The notes under the pieces are model-generated. The model did no database searches. It worked only from the letters and a program-made list of their open reading frames with translations, and was not told the DNA's origin. A stretch of DNA of 11,615 bases, taken from Candidatus Heimdallarchaeota archaeon. GTDB taxonomy: Archaea; Asgardarchaeota; Heimdallarchaeia; Hodarchaeales; S146-22. Positions 6,119 to 11,615 of the stretch are shown piece by piece. The DNA lies in contig WAPZ01000219.1 in NCBI GenBank assembly GCA_015520535.1, forward strand, positions 1 to 11,615. The letters are read 5' to 3'. Within the stretch, counting starts at the first letter, position 1. Each line of letters starts with the position of its first letter. Made by a program: the position numbers and the translations under genes.

Positions 6119-7069
6119 ATGAAAGTTATATTTCCGGCACATGTGTATAAGAAGTTTCTGGTTGTTGCCTTGAAGTATGCCGACCCAACTCAATCACGTA
6201 GTACGTGGCGGGAAATTATTGGTGTTCTCATTGGTCGTTTTCATGATGATGCATACGTCGAAATCACTGATGTTGCGCCCTTAAATGCGGGTACATCTGT
6301 GTATGTAGAGGTGACCGATTACACGCAATTATTATCAGTCGTTCCTTTTGAACGTATCGAAGCAGGTGAATATATTGTAGGCTGGATACATACGCATCCA
6401 GGATTAGGCTTGTTCTTATCCGGCACTGATATTAATACGCAAAAGCGGTATCAATCTTGGGATCCACGTGCTATAGCCATTGTCGTTGATCCCACCAAAA
6501 TTACGCATGATCATCCCGGCTTTCGTGTCTTACGTGTTCAAGAATCGGCATCTTCATGGAGTTTTTCTGAGCCTTATTATGATTTAGACTTTGAAATACC
6601 GGGTGTTCAAGATTATCGTGAAATTTATCAGCAAGCGCTGGAAGAACTGCATATCGAATTAATTCCACCAAAAGCAATTGCTCCAAGCGAGTATAAGATT
6701 TCTACACCCTATTTGGATTTATTTTTCGAGTTAATTCCAGCAACACATCAGCAAGCTTTTGTGTTTCGGTGCTTTGCGTTTTGGAAGCGAAAAAATCGCC
6801 ACTATGACCTTTTTGTTGAATATGACTTAGAAACACGCGTTTCATCACGACAAGAGCGTGCCATTCATTATTCGCAACATCTTCGTTTTCTTCCAGGTTT
6901 AACCAGAAAAAAAGGAAAAGCACTCATTTTTTATAAAACCTTCTCCTTATCACACCCGTCAACTTCAGTTAGTATCCCACAAATACGAATTCGCAATCTT
7001 GCACTTAAGCTAATCCAACCAAGTGACGCGTTTAAGGAAGTAAAAGTCATAACTTTATCTGCCAAGTAG
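6119..7069 (+). CDS. Rpn11-like JAMM/MPN+ metalloprotease, putative deubiquitinase
   Basis: This zinc isopeptidase is likely to remove ubiquitin-like modifiers. The MPN domain spans about 2-140 of 316 aa. The JAMM residues are intact: Glu32 (REIIGVLIG), His91 and His93 in HTHP, Ser101 and Asp104 in SGTD. The stretch VGWIHTHPGLG, then LSGTDINTQ, resembles eukaryotic Rpn11 (VGWYHSHPGFG, LSGVDINTQ) more than bacterial RadC or archaeal JAMM1, and AIAIVVDPTK continues the match. Residues about 145-316 form an extra domain, rich in aromatic and basic residues, that I do not recognise; it does not look like the Rpn11 C-terminal helices. The gene directly follows the winged-helix gene (20-nt gap) and lies about 2.3 kb from the ESCRT cluster, which fits a role in cargo deubiquitination. 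No ubiquitin, E1 or E2 gene is in the window. Confidence 0.9.
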   Translation: MKVIFPAHVYKKFLVVALKYADPTQSRSTWREIIGVLIGRFHDDAYVEITDVAPLNAGTSVYVEVTDYTQLLSVVPFERIEAGEYIVGWIHTHPGLGLFLSGTDINTQKRYQSWDPRAIAIVVDPTKITHDHPGFRVLRVQESASSWSFSEPYYDLDFEIPGVQDYREIYQQALEELHIELIPPKAIAPSEYKISTPYLDLFFELIPATHQQAFVFRCFAFWKRKNRHYDLFVEYDLETRVSSRQERAIHYSQHLRFLPGLTRKKGKALIFYKTFSLSHPSTSVSIPQIRIRNLALKLIQPSDAFKEVKVITLSAK

Positions 7070-7123
7070 AAATCCATTTTAAACTAACTTTTCTTCTTTT
7101 GCTCAGATGAAAAAGGTTTTTTT

Positions 7124-7129
7124 GAGGAG
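7124..7129 (+). promoter_or_regulatory. Ribosome binding site for the thioredoxin-fold gene
   Basis: GAGGAG lies 6 nt before the ATG at 7136 and fixes the start against downstream frames. Confidence 0.5.
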
Positions 7130-7135
7130 AATTAG

Positions 7136-7729
7136 ATGATACCAGAAGGTGAACCTTTTCTTGAGTTGTTTAACAATGAAGCACACACCTATGATGAATT
7201 TCTCGCAAAATGTAAGCCCGATTATCAAAGTAAATATCGTTTTTATTATCGAAAAACACAAATTACAGATAAAGATCGTGAATTTTTACAAAAAATTGAG
7301 CATGAAATCAAAATTTTTGCTATTGGTGCTGAATGGTGTGATGATTCTCAGTTTGGGCTTTCAATTATCCAGCGTTTGGTTGAAAACTCTAATCGATTAG
7401 CACTGCGAATATTAATGAAAGAAGAACGACCGGATTTACTACCCCTTACTAATGGTGGGCAACGGCTTCCGTATGTGTTTTTCCTAAGTCATGATGGATA
7501 TGTCGTTGAACGATGGGTGGAACGTGCCACTGTCATTTATGAATTAGTTGGCAACCTACGAAAAGAATTAGGGTGGAATAACCCGAATTTCCGAAAAGAA
7601 TATAGAAAAGCCTTCGCTAAAAACTATGATCGTTTTATTCGAGCTACTATTGAGGAAATCAAGCAAAAAATTCATAGAACAGATGCGTTATTATCTACAA
7701 GTTCGCGTATCCATCGAAAAAAGACCTAA
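7136..7729 (+). CDS. Thioredoxin-fold protein, Thioredoxin_9-like
   Basis: The 197-aa protein has a helical N-terminal part (1-55) followed by a thioredoxin fold. IKIFAIGAEWCDDS (58-71) is the first strand and active-site turn, TNGGQRLPYVFF (105-116) contains the conserved TNGG and the cis-proline Pro112, and the next strand is GYVVERW (121-127). This order matches the family of single-domain thioredoxin-like proteins with WCGD-type sites. The site is CDDS, with only Cys68, so ordinary two-cysteine disulfide exchange is unlikely; single-cysteine or glutathione-like chemistry, or a binding role, is possible. The C-terminal 50 residues are basic and helical. It follows the Rpn11-like gene by 66 nt with its own Shine-Dalgarno, so cotranscription is possible but unproven. 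Confidence 0.75.
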   Translation: MIPEGEPFLELFNNEAHTYDEFLAKCKPDYQSKYRFYYRKTQITDKDREFLQKIEHEIKIFAIGAEWCDDSQFGLSIIQRLVENSNRLALRILMKEERPDLLPLTNGGQRLPYVFFLSHDGYVVERWVERATVIYELVGNLRKELGWNNPNFRKEYRKAFAKNYDRFIRATIEEIKQKIHRTDALLSTSSRIHRKKT

Positions 7730-7730
7730 A

Positions 7731-7742
7731 TATTATATATTA
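7731..7742 (+). promoter_or_regulatory. TATA-like element before the DUF554 gene
   Basis: TATTATATATTA begins 2 nt after the previous stop and about 60 nt before the DUF554 ATG. The pyrimidine-rich DNA that follows (7747-7778) could instead end the upstream transcript. Confidence 0.3.
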
Positions 7743-7801
7743 GCGCATTTTCCTCTTCTTTCCTGAATTTTTCTTTTGCAAATCAACGGGTGGTTAGTTA
7801 T

Positions 7802-8518
7802 ATGCTTGGTACAATTATTAATTGTGTTGCTATTATCATTGGAAGCCTTTTAGGACTTGTAATTGGACGTTATTATACAGAGGAAATGAAAGAAATCACA
7901 ATTCGTGGGTTGGGACTTATTACCGTCATGATTTCCATACAAATGGCGTTGTTGACAGCTTCTTTAGAGGCACACGACTTTATTGTAATTATTTTTTCCG
8001 TTGTACTTGGTGGTGTAACTGGTGTGGCTTTAAAGATTGAAGATCGCTTAGAGTCTTTAGGGCAATGGTTACAAGAAAAAACACAAACGTCAACGGATAA
8101 AGCGAAATTTATTGAAGGTTTTGTAACAGCCTCAATTATTTTTGAAACGGGACCGCTTGCTATTTTAGGTGCCATCAATGATGGTTTACGAGGCGATATT
8201 GGCTTGTTGTTGATAAAATCCTCTTTAGATGGCTTTGTTTCCATTGCTTTTGGTGCCAGTCTTGGTATTGGCGTTATTTTTAGTACAATTGTGGTATTTT
8301 TTTATCAAGCACCAATAACATTAGCTGCGCAATTTATTGAGCCCTTTATTTCGGAATATGTTGAAAATATGATGAATGTGGTTGGCGGTATAATAATCTT
8401 TGGCTTGGGACTCAAATTATTGGATATTAAAGACATTAAAGTTGCAAATTTAATTCCGGCGATATTCTGGGTCATTCCCTTGGCAACATTGCTAAATATT
8501 ATCCTTTCGGCGCTATAA
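7802..8518 (+). CDS. DUF554 (YqgA-like) membrane protein
   Basis: DUF554 proteins are inner-membrane proteins of about 230 aa whose substrate is not firmly known; some have been suggested to be transporters. This 238-aa protein begins MLGTIINCVAIIIGSLLGL, the usual DUF554 N-terminus. It carries the family core FVTASIIFETGPLAILGAI, then NDGLRGDIGLLLIKSSLDGF, where other members often have Cys-Val before the Gly-Pro and this one has Glu-Thr. About seven hydrophobic segments are visible, including 38-56, 60-77, 104-125, 146-170 and 216-237. ATG 7802 is preferred to the upstream GTG at 7790 because it gives the family N-terminus and has GGTGGT 7 nt before it. It converges with the gelsolin gene, with 25 nt between stops. 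Confidence 0.88.
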   Translation: MLGTIINCVAIIIGSLLGLVIGRYYTEEMKEITIRGLGLITVMISIQMALLTASLEAHDFIVIIFSVVLGGVTGVALKIEDRLESLGQWLQEKTQTSTDKAKFIEGFVTASIIFETGPLAILGAINDGLRGDIGLLLIKSSLDGFVSIAFGASLGIGVIFSTIVVFFYQAPITLAAQFIEPFISEYVENMMNVVGGIIIFGLGLKLLDIKDIKVANLIPAIFWVIPLATLLNIILSAL

Positions 8519-8533
8519 AAAAGTAATAAAAGG
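8514..8533 (-). terminator. T-rich terminator of the gelsolin gene
   Basis: Read on the - strand, this is a CCTTTTATTACTTTTTT-type run just beyond the gelsolin stop codon at 8544. It overlaps the DUF554 stop, as expected for tightly convergent genes. Confidence 0.4.
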
Positions 8534-8543
8534 TAATAGTTCT

Positions 8544-9257
8544 TTATTTTCCGAAAATCCGTTTTATTTTTGAAAAAAGCCCGCCACTTTTTTTCTCTTC
8601 ACGTGTTGGTGTTCCACTTGTTACTGTCTGCTTTTTTTGTTGTGCTAGTTTTTCAATGAATTCAAAAAAGCCGGGTGGTTCTTCGCCTTCATGAACAACA
8701 TACACAAGTGGTGTGCGTTTTCTTTCTACATCAAGGCTTCGAGCAAGTCGGTTGCCGGCGGCTTTTTCACCCACCTGACTATTTTTTCCGATCCAAACAT
8801 AAATGACATCATAGCCATCAATTACGAACACATCATCGCTTTTTAAACTGGAAGGGCTCATTGGCACTTCTGAGGTCACAATGTCATCAGAAGAGGATCC
8901 ATCAGTTAAATCGATGTCACGAATGTGGAACATCTTGAACTCAATAGTTTTTTCGGGAATGTGTCGTAAAAAGCCGGGTGTGTCACCTTCAACCACTGTA
9001 AAATTGACTAAGCTTTTGAATTTCTCGGATTCATGCCCTTCTACTTCAGAATGAATATTGACGTCTTTGTCCTTAATATCCATGACTTTTGCTGCCCATG
9101 CGCCGACTGCGCGATCATCGGCAAAGGCTTTTGAGCCAAGCCATACATACACGTCTAAGCCGTCACGAACGACGTAAACATCACCATTTAAAAATTTAAA
9201 TGATGAGCCACTTAATTTTTTCAATTCTTTTCCTTGAACATGATATACTTCGACCAT
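8544..9257 (-). CDS. Two-domain gelsolin-like actin-binding protein (2DGel type)
   Basis: Asgard gelsolins sever, bundle or nucleate actin filaments, often in a calcium-dependent way. The 237-aa protein holds two gelsolin repeats. Domain 1 (6-98) has GDVYVVRDGLDVYVWLGSKA (25-44) and closes with GDTPGFLRHI (91-100). Domain 2 (105-203) has DDVFVIDGYDVIYVWIGKNS (141-160) and closes with GEEPPGFFEFIEKL (191-204). A basic, Gly/Lys-rich tail ends in the amphipathic GGLFSKIKRIFGK (225-237). No actin or profilin gene is in the window. The start is placed at 9257: GGGAGAT precedes it on the - strand, and a TATA box at 9321-9327 predicts transcription start near 9297, downstream of a possible start at 9389. 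Met at 9290 is an alternative that adds 11 residues. Confidence 0.9.
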   Translation of the reverse strand: MVEVYHVQGKELKKLSGSSFKFLNGDVYVVRDGLDVYVWLGSKAFADDRAVGAWAAKVMDIKDKDVNIHSEVEGHESEKFKSLVNFTVVEGDTPGFLRHIPEKTIEFKMFHIRDIDLTDGSSSDDIVTSEVPMSPSSLKSDDVFVIDGYDVIYVWIGKNSQVGEKAAGNRLARSLDVERKRTPLVYVVHEGEEPPGFFEFIEKLAQQKKQTVTSGTPTREEKKSGGLFSKIKRIFGK

Positions 9258-9320
9258 AGGTGGTATCTCCCTTGGTTTTATTATCACCATTTTCTTTATA
9301 GCTAAAAATTTGGTTCGTTC

Positions 9321-9327
9321 TTTTATA
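9321..9327 (-). promoter_or_regulatory. TATA box of the gelsolin gene
   Basis: Read on the - strand, TATAAAA is preceded by AAAGA, a good archaeal TATA/BRE arrangement. It predicts transcription start near 9297 and rules against translation from Met at 9389. Confidence 0.45.
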
Positions 9328-9400
9328 TCTTTAACTGATTGCCAAACTATCAATAAACCACGAAAAGTTAAAAAGTTGTGATGGTGCACGTGGAAAATAG

Positions 9401-9410
9401 TTATTATAAG
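9401..9410 (+). promoter_or_regulatory. TATA-like element of the lipid-kinase gene
   Basis: TTATTATAAG lies about 30 nt before the ATG at 9437 in the divergent region shared with gelsolin. AGGTGGAA (9419-9426) between them could be the Shine-Dalgarno, although its spacing is rather long. Confidence 0.3.
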
Positions 9411-9436
9411 GACATGATAGGTGGAACGAAGAAAGA

Positions 9437-10357
9437 ATGAAGGCTACTGTGATTTTAAACCCAGCAGCTAAAGGAGGGACCTCAAAAAGGATATGGAATT
9501 CTGTAAAGGAAGAATTCTTTCGATTGAAAACGGAAATAGAGTTGGAAATAAAAGAAACAGAGTATGTGGGTCACGGAATTAAATTAGCAGAAGAAGCAAC
9601 AACAGATTCCGATATAATTGTAGCGTTTGGCGGTGATGGAACGACAAATGAGTGTATAAATGGAATTTTACGTAGTCAATCGATTGTTCCGCTTCATATA
9701 GTTCCAGCCGGTACGGGAAATGATATACCAACGACGTTGAGATTACCCTTGAAAACCGTGGATGCAATACGTATTTTGAATGATTTTAAGATAGTTTATG
9801 TTGATACTGGTTTTTTAGAAGAGAAAAAACGGTATTTTGCGGGTGTGGCGTCTATTGGGTTCGATGCCGAAGTGACTCATGTAGCTAATGAGAGTTCAAA
9901 ACGATTAAAAGGAACGACAAACTATTTACTTGCAATCATAAAGACATTAAAAAAGTTTAAGGCAAAAAGAGTCACTATACAGATTTTAGACTCACAGAAA
10001 AAAGTAATCAGTGAATTTACAGATAAGATACTTTTGATTGCAATTGGAAATGGGCAATATTATGGTGGGGGTATGCGGATTGTACCAAAAGCTCACGTAA
10101 CAGATGGAAAATTTCATGTTGTACTGGCGAAAGAAGCTTCCGTTTTTGAGTTATTCAAGATATTACCATGGATTTATAGTGGTCGCCACATTTATCATCC
10201 GGTGGTAAAAGAATTCGAAGGATTTGTTATTAAAGTCATCCCGGAAGAGGAGGATGATTTATTGGTACAGATTGATGGTGAAGTGATTGGCGAGCTGCCG
10301 GAAATGTTTATCACGCGTCCCAAATCACTTCCTATAGTATATCCACGCAAAAGATAA
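9437..10357 (+). CDS. Diacylglycerol-kinase-family lipid kinase (YegS/BmrU type)
   Basis: Proteins of this family phosphorylate a lipid hydroxyl, such as that of diacylglycerol or a sphingoid base, with ATP. The 306-aa protein shows the catalytic-domain signatures in order: VILNPAAKGG (5-14), a phosphate-loop-like start; GGDGTTNE (65-72), the nucleotide-binding hallmark; and PAGTGNDIP (90-98). The GFDAEV segment near residue 140 and the all-beta C-terminal domain with GGGMRIVPKAHVTDGKFHV follow the YegS/DagK pattern, and the length is standard. The natural substrate in an archaeon, where glycerolipids are ether-linked isoprenoids, is unknown. The enolase gene begins 19 nt after its stop, so the two probably share a transcript. 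It is divergent from gelsolin. Confidence 0.9.
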   Translation: MKATVILNPAAKGGTSKRIWNSVKEEFFRLKTEIELEIKETEYVGHGIKLAEEATTDSDIIVAFGGDGTTNECINGILRSQSIVPLHIVPAGTGNDIPTTLRLPLKTVDAIRILNDFKIVYVDTGFLEEKKRYFAGVASIGFDAEVTHVANESSKRLKGTTNYLLAIIKTLKKFKAKRVTIQILDSQKKVISEFTDKILLIAIGNGQYYGGGMRIVPKAHVTDGKFHVVLAKEASVFELFKILPWIYSGRHIYHPVVKEFEGFVIKVIPEEEDDLLVQIDGEVIGELPEMFITRPKSLPIVYPRKR

Positions 10358-10376
10358 GAAAAGAATGGTGATACAT

Positions 10377-11615
10377 ATGAGTATTGTGATTGAAAAAGTG
10401 CATGGGCGAGAAGTTTTTGATTCTAGAGGAAATCCAACAGTTGAAGCTGAATTAAAATTATCGAATGGTGCAATTGTTCGTGCGATGGTGCCTTCTGGTG
10501 CCAGCACGGGAAAACATGAGGCACTCGAGTTACGTGATGGTGAGTCTCGCTTAATGGGAAAAGGAGTAACTAAGGCGGTACGGAATATCGATGAAATCAT
10601 CGCCCCTAAGATTGTTGGTAATTCCCCACTGGAGCAAGAAAAACTTGATATGTTAATGATTGAGCTCGACGGAACGGAAAATAAATCAAAGTTAGGTGCT
10701 AATGCGATTTTAGCAGTTTCAATGGCAATAGCGAAAGCCGGTGCCTTAGTAAAAAACATACCACTCTATCAACATTTAGGGGAATTATTTTCCGTGCCAA
10801 AGGTACTTCTTCCCGTCCCATCTTTTAATGTAATTAATGGTGGTGCCCACGCCGGAAATAATCTTGATATTCAAGAGTTTATGGTATTTCCCTACAAGGC
10901 AAAATCATTCCGACGCGCCATGGAAATTGGGGTTGAAGTTTATCATGAATTAAAAAATTTGCTTAAGAAAAAATATGGGAAAAATGCCATTAATGTTGGT
11001 GATGAAGGAGGCTTTGCGCCACCATTGTCCGCAACGCATGAACCTTTAGATCTTTTAGTAACAGTTGTTGAAAATCTAGGATATCAAGACGTTTTAGGAT
11101 TTGCCTTAGATTCTGCAGCTTCTGAGTTTTATAAAGAGGGCGTTTACCATCTTGAAGGAAGGAACATGAGTGGTGGTGAGCTTATAGACTTTTACAAGCA
11201 ACTTGTTGAGTCTTATCCTATTGTTTCCCTTGAAGACCCGTTTGATGAAGAAGATTTCGAGAATTTTGCGCAATTGACGAAGGAGATTGGCAACAAAATC
11301 CAAATTGTGGGTGATGATTTACTCGTTACAAATGTGAAACGGATACAAAAAGGAATTGATTTAAAGGCGGTTAACGCGTTACTCCTCAAGGTTAATCAAA
11401 TAGGAACTATTACTGAAAGTTTTGAGGCTGCAAAGTTAGTACGTGATGCCAAATGGGGAATCATGGTTTCTCACCGATCTGGCGAAACCGAAGACCCCTT
11501 TATTGCTCATTTAGCGGTTGGAATTGCATCGGGTCAAATTAAAACCGGTGCTCCGTGCCGAAGTGAACGCTTGGCAAAGTACAATGAACTATTACGCATA
11601 GAAGAAGGAATGACA
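10377..11615 (+). CDS. eno: Enolase, 3' end cut by the window
   Basis: Enolase interconverts 2-phosphoglycerate and phosphoenolpyruvate in glycolysis and gluconeogenesis. The frame is open for 413 codons to the window edge without a stop; the family is about 410-430 aa, so only the last few residues should be missing. All catalytic and magnesium residues are visible: His158 and Glu167 (GGAHAGNNLDIQEF), Glu210 (GDEGGFAP), Asp245, Glu286 (SLEDPF), Asp313 (VGDDLLVTN), Lys338 (LLLKVNQIG), His366 (SHRSGETED) and Lys389 (IKTGAPCRSER). The N-terminus, HGREVFDSRGNPTVE with the SGASTG loop near 40-45, is also typical. GGTGA at 10367-10371 lies 5 nt before the ATG. It follows the lipid kinase by 19 nt rather than lying next to rps2, its common archaeal neighbour. 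Confidence 0.97.
   Translation, partial: MSIVIEKVHGREVFDSRGNPTVEAELKLSNGAIVRAMVPSGASTGKHEALELRDGESRLMGKGVTKAVRNIDEIIAPKIVGNSPLEQEKLDMLMIELDGTENKSKLGANAILAVSMAIAKAGALVKNIPLYQHLGELFSVPKVLLPVPSFNVINGGAHAGNNLDIQEFMVFPYKAKSFRRAMEIGVEVYHELKNLLKKKYGKNAINVGDEGGFAPPLSATHEPLDLLVTVVENLGYQDVLGFALDSAASEFYKEGVYHLEGRNMSGGELIDFYKQLVESYPIVSLEDPFDEEDFENFAQLTKEIGNKIQIVGDDLLVTNVKRIQKGIDLKAVNALLLKVNQIGTITESFEAAKLVRDAKWGIMVSHRSGETEDPFIAHLAVGIASGQIKTGAPCRSERLAKYNELLRIEEGMT

Noticed and set aside
7873..8244. 123-aa - strand frame inside the DUF554 gene
   Set aside because: It lies opposite the conserved DUF554 core and has no recognisable features.
9258..9389. Upstream extension of gelsolin to the Met at 9389
   Set aside because: The TATA box at 9321-9327 would place transcription start downstream of it, and family similarity begins at Met 9257.
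1..11615. CRISPR arrays, insertion sequences, integrase or phage genes
   Set aside because: I saw no spaced direct repeats, terminal inverted repeats or transposase motifs. Codon usage and composition of the genes look even apart from the RNA-like block.

Overview
The window looks like a chromosomal segment from an Asgard archaeon, with Heimdall-type or Thor-type lineages most plausible; the exact lineage cannot be fixed from this sequence. The reasons are an archaeal uS2 gene, Shine-Dalgarno and TATA-like signals of archaeal type, low G+C outside one RNA-like segment, and a set of eukaryotic-signature proteins together: two ESCRT-III subunits, Vps4, the ESCRT-II subunit Vps25, an Rpn11-like JAMM deubiquitinase and a two-domain gelsolin.

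Layout. 1-150 is a G+C-rich, strongly self-complementary stretch that is probably the 3' part of an unidentified structured RNA. 295-3867 is an ESCRT cluster on the + strand: a Vps20/32/60-type ESCRT-III, a Vps2/24/46-type ESCRT-III, Vps4, then Vps25. Vps4 and Vps25 are only 28 nt apart. 4140-4814 is ribosomal protein uS2, convergent with a small four-helix membrane protein (5067-5513, - strand). From a divergent promoter region, a small winged-helix protein (5649-6098) and an Rpn11-like metalloprotease (6119-7069) form a tight pair. They are followed by a thioredoxin-fold protein (7136-7729) and a DUF554 membrane protein (7802-8518). A two-domain gelsolin gene lies on the - strand (8544-9257). 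Divergent from it are a diacylglycerol-kinase-family lipid kinase (9437-10357) and enolase (10377 to the window edge, cut before its stop).

How they fit together. In eukaryotes ESCRT-II nucleates ESCRT-III, ESCRT-III filaments constrict membrane, Vps4 disassembles them, and a JAMM protease removes ubiquitin from cargo. Having all four modules within about 7 kb fits the proposed Asgard ubiquitin-ESCRT system. The gelsolin and the lipid kinase add possible actin and membrane functions nearby, but their link to ESCRT is proximity only. Enolase and uS2 are commonly neighbours in archaea (the rpoN-rpoK-eno-rps2 group); here about 5.6 kb of other genes separates them.

The points most worth following up are the unidentified structured RNA, the winged-helix/Rpn11 pair with an unrecognised Rpn11 C-terminal domain, the loss of the Vps4 beta domain, the long disordered N-terminus of Vps25, and the basic amphipathic tail on the gelsolin.
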